Numbered from the stretch's first letter, positions 34,465 through 44,610 are shown. The stretch is 64,000 bases of DNA from an uncultured Porphyromonadaceae bacterium (GCA_902461565.1 CABPYL010000013.1:7126-71125), one strand, 5' to 3'. Notes: generated by a model from the sequence alone, not told the origin. A program made the numbers and translations.

Positions 34465-35699
34465 ACGTGAGTTTTTGGATATCGCGACGTCTGCGTCTGC
34501 GCGGTAATGACGGAAGCTCTGGCGCCGGAGTGGCCATCGCAGTGGCCGGAGTGGCGCTGGCACTGATGATTATGGAGCTGACCGTGGGCATCGTACTCGG
34601 TTTCAAACACGGTATACGCGAGCGTCTTATGGGCTTTGATGCACAGATTACGGTTGCGGCTCCGGCAAGTTCCTATTCCACCACATTGGAGCTTACACCG
34701 GCTCTTGATTCGATTGTGAGCGCCGAGTTTCCCGATGCCGATATCCGTCTTTCGCTGCGGCAGCCTTCGCTGCTGAAAAGCGATACCGACTTTCACGGTC
34801 TTGTCCTTCTGGGACAGGCTCCGGAAGGTGATTTCAGCTTCGAGAAAGGCAATATCACCGCCGGTGTGTGGCCCGATTTCGGTGCCGACAGTTGTGTGAA
34901 CTGTATCGTTCTGTCCGAGCAGGTCGCTCAGATGCTCGGCGTGGGCGTTGGCGACAGAATCACCAGTTCTTTTTTTGTGGATGGAGGCGTGAAGGTGCGC
35001 CGGCACACTGTTGCAGGGCTGTACAGGTCCAATTTCGGCGAGTACGACTATAACATAGCCTACGCATCGCTTGCCGGTTTGCAGAAAGTGGCCGGGATGG
35101 ACAGTATAGGCGGCAATCGTCTGGATATAAGGGGCGTAGGCCTTGAAGATCTGTTCGATGAATCATCCGACCTTCAGAAATCCCTTGTAGATGCCGTAGC
35201 CGAAGGAAAAATAGCCGATTTATATACCGTAGATAATATTATGCGCAGCGGCGCCCTTTATTTCAACTGGCTTGATCTGCTGGACACCAATGTGATAGTG
35301 ATTTTTGCGCTTATGCTTGCCGTGGCCGGACTTACGCTTGTCTCCAGCCTCTTTATCCTTATTCTTGAGCGTGTGCGCATGATTGGCGTCCTACGTGCCC
35401 TCGGTGCGTCGAAACCAACCGTGCGGCATATATTTGTGGATATGGCCATGCGTCTTGTCGGGCTTGGGCTGCTCGCCGGCAATGTGCTCGGCATCGGTCT
35501 GCTGCTCGCGCAGAAGTACACCGGTGCAATATCATTGGACCCGCAGATGTATTACCTCGACACAGTACCTGTGGAGATGAATATTCCCGCTATGATATTC
35601 CTCAATGTCGGAGTGGCGGTGGCGGCATGGCTCATTTTAGTTCTTCCTGCACGCGTGGCATCATCCATAGACCCTGCCACAGCAATTTCTTATCAATGA
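34461..35699 (+). CDS. FtsX/LolE-type ABC transporter permease
   Basis: A 412-residue inner-membrane permease with one N-terminal helix (~20-45, GAGVAIAVAGVALALMIMEL), a large periplasmic MacB-PCD-like domain (~50-260), and three C-terminal helices (~270-400) forming an FtsX domain (VRMIGVLRALGASKPTVRHIF). This matches lipoprotein-releasing LolC/E-type permeases. No ATPase gene is adjacent, so a LolD-like partner must be encoded elsewhere. It is translationally coupled to the SGNH pair. Confidence 0.87.
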   Translation: MNVSFWISRRLRLRGNDGSSGAGVAIAVAGVALALMIMELTVGIVLGFKHGIRERLMGFDAQITVAAPASSYSTTLELTPALDSIVSAEFPDADIRLSLRQPSLLKSDTDFHGLVLLGQAPEGDFSFEKGNITAGVWPDFGADSCVNCIVLSEQVAQMLGVGVGDRITSSFFVDGGVKVRRHTVAGLYRSNFGEYDYNIAYASLAGLQKVAGMDSIGGNRLDIRGVGLEDLFDESSDLQKSLVDAVAEGKIADLYTVDNIMRSGALYFNWLDLLDTNVIVIFALMLAVAGLTLVSSLFILILERVRMIGVLRALGASKPTVRHIFVDMAMRLVGLGLLAGNVLGIGLLLAQKYTGAISLDPQMYYLDTVPVEMNIPAMIFLNVGVAVAAWLILVLPARVASSIDPATAISYQ

Positions 35700-35766
35700 C
35701 CGCACTTTTCGCCTCCTGAATTGTTAAACTTTATAACAGGAGTTTTCCGGCTACGATTTAATTCAT

Positions 35767-35774
35767 TATATTTG
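35767..35774 (+). promoter_or_regulatory. Promoter of rsfS-ftsH, -7 element TATATTTG
   Basis: An exact TAnnTTTG match in the 101-bp gap after the permease gene, 27 nt before the rsfS ATG. Confidence 0.75.
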
Positions 35775-35800
35775 CGAAAAAATTAAAGTTAAAAACATTA

Positions 35801-36160
35801 ATGACCTCAGACAAGGAACTCGAACAACTCATCATAGAGGGTATCCAGGAACGTAAAGGACGTTCGATAACCATAGTAGATTTCAGTCATATCGATACAG
35901 CGGCCACAGGCGCCTTTATCATTGCCGAAGGCAATTCAACGACGCACACCGCCTCTATCGCCGAGTGCGTGGAGGAATATGTGCGTAACAACGGCGGAAT
36001 CAAGCCCTACGGCATTGATGGCGAAGAAGGTTCCGACTGGGTGATTATGGATTATGGCAGTGTGTGGGTACACATATTCATGTCCGACACCAGACGCCGC
36101 TACAACCTCGAGGAGCTGTGGAGCGACGCCCGCATATCCGAAGTGGCCGACTTATGCTGA
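35801..36160 (+). CDS. rsfS: Ribosome silencing factor RsfS
   Basis: A 119-residue RsfS/Iojap protein (TIVDFSHIDTAATGAFIIAEGNS; GSDWVIMDYGSVWVHIFM). It binds ribosomal protein L14 and blocks subunit joining under starvation. It is followed by ftsH after 34 nt, a common order in Bacteroidota. Confidence 0.94.
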   Translation: MTSDKELEQLIIEGIQERKGRSITIVDFSHIDTAATGAFIIAEGNSTTHTASIAECVEEYVRNNGGIKPYGIDGEEGSDWVIMDYGSVWVHIFMSDTRRRYNLEELWSDARISEVADLC

Positions 36161-36194
36161 AACAATATAAAAACCAATTAACCAAGGAAATATA

Positions 36195-38303
36195 ATGCCT
36201 TTGCCTCCAAATAACAACTTCATGCCCGGCAAGAAACCCCAGTCGCCTAAAAAAGGTATCGGTTTTAGTCTGTGGTGGATGTACCTTGTGGTAATCCTCT
36301 TTCTTGTGGGTGTGTTCTATTTCGACAACAACACTGCCACCAAAGAGGTGAGCTACAGTAACTTCGAACAATATGTGGAAGCCGACCACGGTATAACCAA
36401 GATTGTTGTGTACACCGACAAGAAGCGTGTGCGCGGCGATCTTACCGACTCGCTGGCGCAGGTGCTTTTCAAACAGGCTTTCAAACCCGGAGACGGCATA
36501 AAAGCCTGTGTGGAAGCAACGATTCCCTCGGCTGACAAACTTTCCGAGAAAATAGATCAGTGGCGTGCCGACGGCTCGTTCACCGGTGATGTGGAGTACG
36601 AGCAGAGCAGTCCTCTGAGCGGTATTTTCTGGTCTATCTTCCCGTTTATACTCTTTATCGGCGTATGGTTCTACCTTATGCGCCGCATGGCCGGCGGCAA
36701 CGGCGGCGCAGGCGGCGGAGGTGGCATCTTCAGCGTAGGCAAATCTAAAGCCATGCTGTTCGACAAGGACAATGCCGACAAGGTAACGTTCCGCGACGTC
36801 GCCGGTCTTAGCGAAGCCAAGACCGAAATCGAGGAAATTGTGGAATTCCTCAAGAATCCGCAGCGTTATACCAATCTCGGCGGTAAAATTCCCAAGGGAG
36901 CCCTTCTTGTTGGCCCTCCCGGCACCGGTAAGACCCTGCTTGCAAAGGCTGTGGCCGGCGAGGCTGATGTACCATTCTTCTCCATGTCCGGTTCCGACTT
37001 CGTAGAGATGTTCGTAGGCGTGGGTGCCTCGCGTGTACGCGACCTGTTCCGTCAGGCCAAGGAAAAAGCACCCTGCATAGTGTTTATCGACGAAATCGAC
37101 GCCGTTGGCCGTGCACGTGGCCGCAACGCCAGCATGGGTGCGAACGACGAACGAGAGAATACTCTGAACCAGCTCCTTACCGAGATGGATGGTTTCGGTA
37201 CAAACAGCGGTGTTATCATTCTTGCTGCCACAAACCGTGCCGACATCCTCGATAAAGCCCTTATGCGTGCCGGACGTTTCGACCGTCAGATTTATGTGGA
37301 CCTCCCGGATCTTCCCGACCGCGTGGAGATTTTCAAAGTGCATCTGCGCAAAATCAAGACCGCTCCCGACCTTGATATAGAGATGCTTGCACGTCAGACC
37401 CCAGGATTTTCGGGCGCCGACATCGCCAACGTATGCAACGAGGCCGCTCTTATCGCCGCGCGCCACAACAAGACCAATGTTGGCAAGGACGATTTCAATG
37501 CTGCCGTCGACCGTATTATCGGCGGTCTTGAAAAACGCAACAAGATACTTACCGACGACGAGAAAAAGAGCATAGCCGTGCACGAGGCCGGCCACGCTAC
37601 TGTATCGTGGCATCTGCGGTATGGAAACCCGCTTGTGAAGGTTACTATTGTTCCGCGCGGCAAAGCCCTCGGCGCAGCCTGGTATTTGCCCGAAGAACGT
37701 CAGATTGTGCCCTCCCAGGTATTGCTGGATGATATATGCTCGTTGCTTGGCGGTCGTGCTGCCGAGGAACTGTTTATGGGCCACATATCCACCGGCGCCG
37801 CCAACGACCTTGAGCGCGTTACCAAACAGGCCTATGCGATGGTGGCGTACTATGGCATGAGCGACAAGATGCCAAACATAAGCTACTACGACTCTACCGG
37901 CCAGAACAGCATGTTCACAAATCCCTACAGCGATGAACGCGCCAAGATAATCGACCAGGAAGTATCGCGCATCGTCAGCGAGCAGTACGAGCGCGCAAAA
38001 ACTATACTGAAACAGTATGCCGACGGCCACGCAGAGCTTGCCAAGACGCTTATTTCCCGCGAGGTGATATATACGGAGGATGTACAGCGCATCTTTGGAC
38101 CGCGCCCGTGGACATCGCGTACCGACGAGTTGTTCGGCGAGAAAGAAATGCCGAAGCTCTCCGGAGCTGCTGTTCCTCCGCCTATAGATTCCGACGGAAT
38201 CACCGATGTTACCGCAACAGAGGTGAGCGGCGAAAAAACGCCGGACGACAAGCCCTCCGATGCTCCCGGGGACAAAGCTCCCGAAGGCAACGAAACTAAA
38301 TAA
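36195..38303 (+). CDS. ftsH: ATP-dependent zinc metalloprotease FtsH
   Basis: A 702-residue membrane protease: two N-terminal transmembrane helices (~25-45 and ~140-160) flank a periplasmic domain; a glycine-rich linker follows; AAA module with Walker A GPPGTGKT, Walker [12 protein letters not shown] and SRH; then the M41 protease with zinc motif HEAGH. The C-terminus is an acidic, low-complexity tail. It degrades misfolded or short-lived membrane and cytosolic proteins. It is co-transcribed with rsfS. No cdsA follows, although it often does in relatives. Confidence 0.97.
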   Translation: MPLPPNNNFMPGKKPQSPKKGIGFSLWWMYLVVILFLVGVFYFDNNTATKEVSYSNFEQYVEADHGITKIVVYTDKKRVRGDLTDSLAQVLFKQAFKPGDGIKACVEATIPSADKLSEKIDQWRADGSFTGDVEYEQSSPLSGIFWSIFPFILFIGVWFYLMRRMAGGNGGAGGGGGIFSVGKSKAMLFDKDNADKVTFRDVAGLSEAKTEIEEIVEFLKNPQRYTNLGGKIPKGALLVGPPGTGKTLLAKAVAGEADVPFFSMSGSDFVEMFVGVGASRVRDLFRQAKEKAPCIVFIDEIDAVGRARGRNASMGANDERENTLNQLLTEMDGFGTNSGVIILAATNRADILDKALMRAGRFDRQIYVDLPDLPDRVEIFKVHLRKIKTAPDLDIEMLARQTPGFSGADIANVCNEAALIAARHNKTNVGKDDFNAAVDRIIGGLEKRNKILTDDEKKSIAVHEAGHATVSWHLRYGNPLVKVTIVPRGKALGAAWYLPEERQIVPSQVLLDDICSLLGGRAAEELFMGHISTGAANDLERVTKQAYAMVAYYGMSDKMPNISYYDSTGQNSMFTNPYSDERAKIIDQEVSRIVSEQYERAKTILKQYADGHAELAKTLISREVIYTEDVQRIFGPRPWTSRTDELFGEKEMPKLSGAAVPPPIDSDGITDVTATEVSGEKTPDDKPSDAPGDKAPEGNETK

Positions 38304-38383
38304 CCCTAAGAACAATATACTCAATCGCAACTTCTGTTTATGGATAAGTGTTTAAAACATATCCGATATAAAAAACGACAGCG

Positions 38384-39202
38384 ATGAAATCCTATACATT
38401 CCTTATAGTAGCGGCTGCCTTTTTCGGGGCAGCCACTGTTTCTTGTAACAGCCATAAAAGTGAAGAAAAGCAGGAGATAAGCTTCACTGTGGTACATCAT
38501 GCCCAGAACTACCGCCTTGACGGCTCTGCTTCGTCATATCAGATTGATTCCGACCTTGTGTATCTGTGTGAAGCGCGTCTGCTGATGCCCTCTGACCTGT
38601 GCGGCCATAATCCCGATACCCTCCGCAGCGCTATTCTAAAGGTAGGTTTCGATACAATAGGCGAGTATCATGGCCGTATTTTAGAGGAATCCATGCTGCA
38701 CGCGGCGGCCGAATTCGGTTTTGCGCCGGTGGCTATCGATGATACAATTGTGGGTAACAACGATGGCTGTTTTATTGTGGACGGCGATGTACGCGACATG
38801 ACCAACCGCACCCTTGCCTATGCCGTTACGCGCTCTACGTACCAGCCGTATGCTGCTCATGGGATGTATACCACTACTTATCTTAACTACGACCTTGAGC
38901 AGGGACGGCTGTTCTCGCTCGGCGATATCGTAACGTCCGACGGCATGAAACAGCTGCCGGACATCCTTGCACGTACCGCACGCACCATGCGCGGAATGAT
39001 TGGTGCCACCCAACTTGAGGCACTCCCCGCCGACAGCAACTTCTATGTTGATCTGCGCGGCAACATAGTGTTTGTGTACCAGCCCTACGAGATTGCCAGC
39101 TATGCCCAGGGAATTATCGAGATACCTTTGCAGGCCTATCGCATAACAGATATGCTCACCCCCTACGGCATATCCGTTCTCCTCGGCACGGATAACGAGT
39201 GA
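38384..39202 (+). CDS. DUF3298-domain lipoprotein
   Basis: A 272-residue lipoprotein (lipobox TVSC, Cys21). The C-terminal half (~155-265) looks like DUF3298: LNYDLEQGRLFSLGDIV, FYVDLRGNIVFVYQPYEIASYAQG, EIPLQAYRITDML. Such domains occur in RsiV-like and other envelope proteins that bind small molecules or cell-wall components. No specific function is assigned. It is 80 nt after ftsH and may be read from the same transcript; no TAnnTTTG element is obvious in that gap. Confidence 0.8.
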   Translation: MKSYTFLIVAAAFFGAATVSCNSHKSEEKQEISFTVVHHAQNYRLDGSASSYQIDSDLVYLCEARLLMPSDLCGHNPDTLRSAILKVGFDTIGEYHGRILEESMLHAAAEFGFAPVAIDDTIVGNNDGCFIVDGDVRDMTNRTLAYAVTRSTYQPYAAHGMYTTTYLNYDLEQGRLFSLGDIVTSDGMKQLPDILARTARTMRGMIGATQLEALPADSNFYVDLRGNIVFVYQPYEIASYAQGIIEIPLQAYRITDMLTPYGISVLLGTDNE

Positions 39203-39375
39203 GGGGAACGGATGCTATATAAGTGTAGGGTGGAGAGGACTGTTTCTTCCGCTCTCTATTGAATCGTCCTCCATTTTACATCCCTCTCCGCACTCCGCTC
39301 TCCACACTCCACTAAAACGGCCATCTTCACTAAAAAACCATGTTATGTTAATTTGCTCAATTCGCGCGAAATCAT

Positions 39376-39383
39376 TACCTTTG
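39376..39383 (+). promoter_or_regulatory. Promoter of fba, -7 element TACCTTTG
   Basis: An exact TAnnTTTG match 66 nt before the fba ATG. The remainder of the 247-bp gap before fba (39203-39449) holds a CT-rich stretch (39229-39320) with imperfect GGAGAG/CTCTCC pairing and nothing else I recognise. Confidence 0.75.
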
Positions 39384-39395
39384 CAAACGAAAAAG

Positions 39396-39413
39396 CAGAG
39401 CCTGTAGGCTCTG
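39396..39413 (+). other. Perfect hairpin in the fba 5' UTR
   Basis: CAGAGCC-TGTA-GGCTCTG forms a 7-bp stem with a 4-nt loop a few bases after the expected transcription start. It has no T-tract, so it is not a terminator. Short 5' hairpins can protect abundant mRNAs, which fits a glycolytic gene. Confidence 0.6.
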
Positions 39414-39449
39414 GACCGATACTGCATCAACCCAATATTTAAAGTATAT

Positions 39450-40448
39450 ATGGTAAACTACAAAGATCTTGGTCTTGTAAACACCCGCGAGATGTTTGCC
39501 AAGGCTATCAAAGGCGGTTACGCTATTCCCGCTTTCAACTTCAACAATATGGAGCAGCTCCAGGCCATTATCAAAGCTGCTGCTACTGAAAAATCTCCTG
39601 TAATCCTTCAGGTTTCCAAGGGCGCCCGTAACTATGCTAACGCAACCCTTCTGCGTTACATGGCTCAGGGTGCTGTTGAATATGCAAAGGAACTCGGCTG
39701 GGAACATCCCCAGATTGTTCTGCACCTGGACCACGGTGACAGCTTCGAGCTCTGCAAGGACTGCGTTGACATGGGCTTCTCCAGCGTTATGATCGACGGC
39801 AGCCATCTGCCCTACGAAGAGAACGTTGCTCTTACAAAGAAAGTTGTTGAATACGCTCACCAGCACGACGTTACAGTGGAAGGCGAGCTCGGCGTGCTCG
39901 CTGGCGTAGAGGATGAAGTTTCCTCCGACCATCACACCTATACCGACCCCGAGGAAGTTATCGACTTCGCTACCCGTACAGGCTGCGACTCGCTCGCTAT
40001 CTCTATCGGTACCTCGCACGGTGCTTACAAGTTCACTCCCGCACAGTGCACCCGTAACGAAGAAGGCAAGCTTGTTCCCCCGCCACTGGCATTCGACGTT
40101 CTCGACGCCGTTATGGCCAAGCTCCCCGGCTTCCCCATCGTTCTCCACGGCTCGTCCTCCGTTCCCCAGGAAGAAGTTGACACTATCAACATGTTTGGCG
40201 GCAAGCTCCCCGACGCTATCGGTATCCCCGAAGAACAGCTTCGCAAGGCTGCCAAGAGCGCAGTTTGCAAAATCAACATCGACTCCGACAGCCGTCTGGC
40301 TATGACCGCCGCCGTACGTCGTGTATTCTCCGAGAAACCCGGTGAATTCGACCCCCGCAAATATCTTGGCCCGGCCCGCGACAACATGGAGAAACTGTAC
40401 CGCCACAAAATTGTGAACGTACTCGGCTCCAACGGCAAAGCTGAATAA
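39450..40448 (+). CDS. fba: Class II fructose-bisphosphate aldolase
   Basis: A 332-residue zinc-dependent aldolase. Metal ligands are in LHLDHGDS and VEGELG, with GTSHGAYK and the phosphate-binding segments LHGSSSVP and KINIDSDSR. It cleaves fructose-1,6-bisphosphate to DHAP and glyceraldehyde-3-phosphate. It is monocistronic, between its own promoter and the terminator at 40472. Confidence 0.97.
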   Translation: MVNYKDLGLVNTREMFAKAIKGGYAIPAFNFNNMEQLQAIIKAAATEKSPVILQVSKGARNYANATLLRYMAQGAVEYAKELGWEHPQIVLHLDHGDSFELCKDCVDMGFSSVMIDGSHLPYEENVALTKKVVEYAHQHDVTVEGELGVLAGVEDEVSSDHHTYTDPEEVIDFATRTGCDSLAISIGTSHGAYKFTPAQCTRNEEGKLVPPPLAFDVLDAVMAKLPGFPIVLHGSSSVPQEEVDTINMFGGKLPDAIGIPEEQLRKAAKSAVCKINIDSDSRLAMTAAVRRVFSEKPGEFDPRKYLGPARDNMEKLYRHKIVNVLGSNGKAE

Positions 40449-40471
40449 TAATCAGACAATCCGCAATACAG

Positions 40472-40502
40472 AGAGGCTGTGCACCGCACGGCCTCTTTTT
40501 TT
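40472..40502 (+). terminator. Rho-independent terminator of fba
   Basis: AGAGGCtGTGC pairs with GCACgGCCTCT and is followed by eight T residues. Confidence 0.9.
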
Positions 40503-40544
40503 GCCCCGTGGTGTTTTTAACTTGCAGAGGTTGGAAAATTTGCG

Positions 40545-40552
40545 TACCTTTG
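40545..40552 (+). promoter_or_regulatory. Promoter of the DUF3127-proS unit, -7 element TACCTTTG
   Basis: An exact TAnnTTTG match 36 nt before the ATG at 40588. A TTG about 20 bp upstream (40522) may be the -33 contact. Confidence 0.75.
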
Positions 40553-40587
40553 TCCCAATAATATCAAATGACAAAACACTACAAAAC

Positions 40588-40953
40588 ATGGAAATAAAAG
40601 GCACCATTATCCAAGCGCTTCCCGAGCAGTCGGGCATATCAAAGGCTGGCAATGCGTGGAAAAAACGCGAATATGTAATAGAGAACACCGAGGGTCAGTT
40701 CCCCCGCAAAGTATGCTTTACCTGCTTCGGTGACAATGCCGACCGCATCCAGCTTACTCCGGGCCAGCGCGTAACGGTGCATTTCGATCTTGAATCGCGC
40801 GAATACAATGGTCGCTGGTACACTGAGGTGCGCGCATGGCGTGCCGATATCGAGGATGCCGCTGCTCCGGTAGCCGCACCCGCTGCAGCCGCCGCTCCTG
40901 CGGCAGCTCCCGCCCCCGACCTCAGTGGCGCTAACGATGAATTCCCCTTCTAA
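40588..40953 (+). CDS. DUF3127 OB-type protein with SSB-like acidic tail
   Basis: A 121-residue protein starting at ATG 40588; an upstream in-frame ATG lies before the promoter. Residues ~1-88 form the DUF3127 domain (EIKGTIIQALPEQSG; KKREYVIENTEGQFPRKVCF; GQRVTVHFDLESREYNGRWY), which looks like an OB-fold. An Ala/Pro linker (~90-112) leads to an acidic tip ending DEFPF, resembling the DxDxPF tip that single-strand binding proteins use to recruit partners. A nucleic-acid-related role is inferred from that tail only. proS follows after 45 nt. Confidence 0.85.
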   Translation: MEIKGTIIQALPEQSGISKAGNAWKKREYVIENTEGQFPRKVCFTCFGDNADRIQLTPGQRVTVHFDLESREYNGRWYTEVRAWRADIEDAAAPVAAPAAAAAPAAAPAPDLSGANDEFPF

Positions 40954-40998
40954 AGAACAAGTCGACTTCAAACATACTCCTATCAGTATTTTTTGATA

Positions 40999-42480
40999 AT
41001 GGCAACAGAACTGAAACAACTCACAAAACGCGCCGACAACTACTCGCAGTGGTATAACGAGCTTGTTGTGAAGGCCGACCTTGCCGAGCAATCGGCTGTG
41101 CGCGGCTGTATGGTAATCAAACCCTACGGCTACGCTATCTGGGAAAAGATGCAGCAGACGCTGGACCGCATGTTCAAGGAAACCGGCGTGAAGAACGCAT
41201 ATTTCCCTCTGCTTATCCCCAAGTCGTACCTCTGCCGCGAGGCCGAGCACGTGGAAGGATTCGCAAAGGAGTGTGCAGTGGTTACACACTACCGTCTTAA
41301 GAATGATCCCAACGGGAGCGGCGTTATAGTAGATCCCGAGGCACGTCTGGAGGAGGAGCTTATTATCCGTCCTACCTCCGAGACCATCATCTGGGGTACG
41401 TATAAAAACTGGATTCACAGCTGGCGCGATCTGCCTGTGTTGTGCAACCAGTGGGCCAACGTTATGCGCTGGGAGATGCGCACACGCATGTTCCTCCGCA
41501 CAGCTGAATTCCTGTGGCAGGAAGGCCACTGCGCCCACGCCACAGCCGAGGAATCGGAAGCCCGTACTGTACAGATGATAAAGCTCTACGCCGAATTCGC
41601 TGAGAAGTATATGGCGATGCCTGTAACAATGGGCGTAAAGACCGCCAACGAACGTTTTGCCGGTGCGCTGAACACCTACACCATCGAGGCGATGATGCAG
41701 GACGGAAAGGCTCTGCAGGCCGGTACAAGCCATAATCTTGGCCAGAACTTTGCCAAGGCTTTCGATGTTACTTTCGCCAACAAGGAGAACAAGCCCGAAT
41801 ACGTATGGGCAAATTCGTGGGGCGTGTCCACACGTCTGATGGGTGCCCTTATTATGACGCATTCCGATGACAATGGCCTTGTACTGCCTCCGCATCTGGC
41901 TCCCATACAGGTTGTTATCGTGCCTATATATAAGACTGGCGAGCAGCTTGCCGAAATTACCGACAAGGTTATGCCTATTGTGCAGCGTTTCAACGAACTC
42001 GGGATATCGGTTAAGTACGACGATGCCGATAACAAGCGTCCCGGCTTCAAGTTTGCCGACTACGAACTCAAGGGTGTGCCGGTGCGCCTGGTTCTTGGCC
42101 CGCGTGATATCGAGCAAGGTACGGTGGAGGTTATGCGCCGCGATACTCTCGAGAAGCATGTGGCTCCTCTGGCCGGCGTCGCCGACTATGTCCATACTCT
42201 GCTTGAGGATATCCAGAACAACATCTTCGAGAAGGCTAAGGCCATGCGCACAGCCAAGACTTACGTATGCGACAGCTACGAGGACTTTAAGAAGCGTATT
42301 GAGGACGGAGGTTTCTTCCTTTGCCACTGGGACGGTACTACAGAGACCGAGGAACTTATCAAGGCCGAGACAAAAGCTACTATCCGCTGCATCCCTCTGG
42401 ACGGCGACGACACCCCGGGTGTTTGTATGGTAACCGGCAAACCTTCCAAACGCCGTGTAATCATCGCCCGTAACTATTGA
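40999..42480 (+). CDS. proS: Prolyl-tRNA synthetase, archaeal/eukaryotic-type
   Basis: A 493-residue class II aaRS (start at ATG 40999, not the TTG 6 nt upstream). Motif 2 and 3 regions are [23 protein letters not shown] and [14 protein letters not shown], followed by the anticodon-binding domain (VVIVPIYK...[26 protein letters not shown]) and a zinc-domain-like C-terminus ending ARNY. There is no editing INS domain, which fits the ProS type 3 class. Confidence 0.97.
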   Translation: MATELKQLTKRADNYSQWYNELVVKADLAEQSAVRGCMVIKPYGYAIWEKMQQTLDRMFKETGVKNAYFPLLIPKSYLCREAEHVEGFAKECAVVTHYRLKNDPNGSGVIVDPEARLEEELIIRPTSETIIWGTYKNWIHSWRDLPVLCNQWANVMRWEMRTRMFLRTAEFLWQEGHCAHATAEESEARTVQMIKLYAEFAEKYMAMPVTMGVKTANERFAGALNTYTIEAMMQDGKALQAGTSHNLGQNFAKAFDVTFANKENKPEYVWANSWGVSTRLMGALIMTHSDDNGLVLPPHLAPIQVVIVPIYKTGEQLAEITDKVMPIVQRFNELGISVKYDDADNKRPGFKFADYELKGVPVRLVLGPRDIEQGTVEVMRRDTLEKHVAPLAGVADYVHTLLEDIQNNIFEKAKAMRTAKTYVCDSYEDFKKRIEDGGFFLCHWDGTTETEELIKAETKATIRCIPLDGDDTPGVCMVTGKPSKRRVIIARNY

Positions 42481-42496
42481 TATAAATCAAAATATA

Positions 42497-42541
42497 CTGC
42501 TCCGTGCGGTTCCGCGCAGGCGGTCCGGCGGAGCAGATTTT
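42497..42541 (+). terminator. Hairpin between proS and umuD, probable terminator
   Basis: CTGCTCCG (42497-42504) pairs with CGGAGCAG (42529-42536), followed by ATTTTA. It lies only 11 nt before the umuD start, so it may also attenuate umuD-umuC expression. Confidence 0.6.
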
Positions 42542-42551
42542 ATCCTCTCCA

Positions 42552-43019
42552 ATGGCTAATAAGATTAACGTTGAACTCCAGCTGTTCAGGCCTGATACAG
42601 CCACTCATGTGAGTATTCCCGTAGCGGACGGAGGCATTCAGGCAGGATTCCCTTCGCCGGCGCAGGATTATATTAGCGAATATATCGACCTGAACCGTGA
42701 GCTGGTGCCGCATCCTTCGGCAACGTTCTATGGCCGTGTATCGGGCGATTCCATGATAGAGGAGGGTATAGAACCTGGCGATCTGCTGGTTATTGACCGC
42801 TCCATCGAGCCTGCCGACGGCGACCTGGCTGTTTGTTGTCTCGACGGCGAGTTTACGCTGAAACGCATCCGACTGGCAGCCGGCGCTGTATGGCTCATTC
42901 CGTCCAACGAATCTTTCGACCCTATTCTCGTAACGCCGGAGAATCGCTTCGAGATATGGGGTGTTGTGCTGCATACCATAAAGAATAACCGACGTCCGCG
43001 TCATCTGCGTAAAAGCTGA
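42552..43019 (+). CDS. umuD: UmuD-like S24 peptidase, SOS mutagenesis
   Basis: A 155-residue protein starting at ATG 42552; the longer frame begins inside the hairpin. The cleavage site is Ala31-Gly32 (IQAGFPSP); catalytic Ser67 (GDSM) and Lys104 (FTLKRI) are 35 and 37 residues apart in the same spacing as E. coli UmuD. UmuD is cut in a RecA-dependent way to activate polymerase V. No LexA operator or TAnnTTTG promoter is recognisable upstream. umuC follows after 13 nt. Confidence 0.93.
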   Translation: MANKINVELQLFRPDTATHVSIPVADGGIQAGFPSPAQDYISEYIDLNRELVPHPSATFYGRVSGDSMIEEGIEPGDLLVIDRSIEPADGDLAVCCLDGEFTLKRIRLAAGAVWLIPSNESFDPILVTPENRFEIWGVVLHTIKNNRRPRHLRKS

Positions 43020-43032
43020 CGCCTCCACCGCT

Positions 43033-44313
43033 ATGACCGGACTGATAGACTGCAACAATTTTTTTGTCAGCTGCGAGCGCGTTTTCAACCCGCGTCTGCG
43101 GGGAGTGCCTGTAGCGGTGCTAAGCAACAACGACGGCTGCATGGTGGCACTATCCAACGAGGCAAAAGCAATCGGCTTGAAGCGCGGCGACCCGTATTTC
43201 AAGGTCAAGGAAATGTGCGAGAGGTTCAACGTAGCTGTCCTTTCGGGCAATCACAGGCTGTATGGCGATATTTCCGCGCGTGTGATGGATACTATAGCTT
43301 CGGTGGCCGGCGATGTTAGCGTATATTCGATCGACGAAGCATTTATAGATCTTAGCCTTTTTGATGGCGAAGGTCTCGAGAGCCTTGGTCGCGAAATTGT
43401 GCGCCGCGTGCGCCGCAATACGGGTATACCTGCTTCGCTCGGGATAGCTCCTACAAAGACTCTTGCCAAGATTGCATCGCATTTCGCAAAGAAATATCTT
43501 GCTTACCGCGGAGTGTGCTTTATCGACAATGAGACACGCCGCCGCAAGGCTCTGGAGCTTACTCCGATAGGCGACGTGTGGGGTGTGGGACGCCGTTTGC
43601 TCAAACGTTTTGGCGCATATGGTATCACGCATGCGATACAGTACGCCGATATGGCGCCTGACGATGTTGAAAAAATAGTGAATGTCGCCGGACAACGCAC
43701 CTGGCGCGAGCTCAACGGCATTTCCTGTGTCGATATAGAAGACCATGATGCGGGCCGCAAGCAGATGTGCTGTACACGTTCTTTCGGTAACAGCATATCC
43801 TCTTTCGGTCAGCTGTGCGATGTGTTCGCTCTGTTTGCCACTATTGTAACGCGCCGTCTGCGCGAGCATCATCTGGCAGCCAAGGGCATGAGTGTGTTTT
43901 TGCAGACAAATTCTTTCCGCACCGATCAGCCCCAGTATTGCCCTTCGGCTTATGCGCCTTTGATGGAACCGACATCGGATACCATGCGGATTGCCGCCGC
44001 GGCACATCAGGCCGTGCATGGCATTTTCCGCACGGGATATGCCTTCAAACGCGCTGGCATAATGATTACCGAACTTGTTCCGGAGAGTGCGGCACAGATG
44101 TCGCTTTTCGGCGACAGCGACGACCGCGAACGCCGCCGCAGACTAATGTCGGTGGTAGACGGGATAAACGCATCGTCGCTGAGCCACGACCGTGTCCACA
44201 TAGCATCGTATATGCCGGCCGAGAGTTGCGTGAACTGCGGGCATCGGTCTCCAAACTATTCCACGTGTATAAAAGATATAATCAAGATAAATACTAACTA
44301 TGGACTACGATAA
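43033..44313 (+). CDS. umuC: Y-family DNA polymerase V catalytic subunit UmuC
   Basis: A 426-residue translesion polymerase. Metal-binding acids are Asp6 (LIDCNNFF), Asp101 and Glu102 (SIDEAF). The UmuC-type little finger is followed by a beta-clamp-binding motif QMSLF at Gln355. The C-terminus (CVNCGHRSP) carries a small Cys pair. It needs UmuD for activity. The 3' end overlaps the HU-like gene by 14 nt. Confidence 0.95.
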   Translation: MTGLIDCNNFFVSCERVFNPRLRGVPVAVLSNNDGCMVALSNEAKAIGLKRGDPYFKVKEMCERFNVAVLSGNHRLYGDISARVMDTIASVAGDVSVYSIDEAFIDLSLFDGEGLESLGREIVRRVRRNTGIPASLGIAPTKTLAKIASHFAKKYLAYRGVCFIDNETRRRKALELTPIGDVWGVGRRLLKRFGAYGITHAIQYADMAPDDVEKIVNVAGQRTWRELNGISCVDIEDHDAGRKQMCCTRSFGNSISSFGQLCDVFALFATIVTRRLREHHLAAKGMSVFLQTNSFRTDQPQYCPSAYAPLMEPTSDTMRIAAAAHQAVHGIFRTGYAFKRAGIMITELVPESAAQMSLFGDSDDRERRRRLMSVVDGINASSLSHDRVHIASYMPAESCVNCGHRSPNYSTCIKDIIKINTNYGLR

Positions 44314-44590
44314 ATTCCGCAAGACAATGAGCGAGCGCACAGGCCGTAGCGAAGCTGATATCGACGCTCTCACCGAGGGCCTGTCCGTATCTCTGCGCGA
44401 AAGCTGCTCCGACATGGATACGGTGGCTGTACCCACATTCGGATCTTTTGTGCCCGTAAAGCACGACGAGGAAATTGTTAACGACCTTTCCACTGGCAAG
44501 CGCATGCTGCTGCCGCCGGAGATTACTATCGATTTTGTACCTTCGGGACGTCTGCGCAACCGCATAGATCCTACAGAACCGATTCTGTAA
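44300..44590 (+). CDS. HU/IHF-like DNA-binding protein
   Basis: A 96-residue HU-family protein: helical N-terminus ([20 protein letters not shown]), the dimer-core TFGSFVPV, and a beta-arm region ([20 protein letters not shown]). It begins inside the umuC 3' end, so it is likely translated together with polymerase V. The family bends or coats DNA. A role in repair is only suggested by its position. Confidence 0.82.
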   Translation: MDYDKFRKTMSERTGRSEADIDALTEGLSVSLRESCSDMDTVAVPTFGSFVPVKHDEEIVNDLSTGKRMLLPPEITIDFVPSGRLRNRIDPTEPIL

Positions 44591-44610
44591 GGAGCGACAG
44601 CGCAAAAGAA

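Noticed and set aside
39229..39320. CT-rich stretch with partial GGAGAG/CTCTCC pairing before fba
   Set aside because: Pairing is imperfect and there is no T-tract or coding potential, so it was not called as a terminator or repeat.
42481..42551. LexA-type SOS operator before umuD
   Set aside because: The only symmetric sequence is the GC-rich stem-loop of the proS terminator; no recognisable SOS box or -7 element was found.
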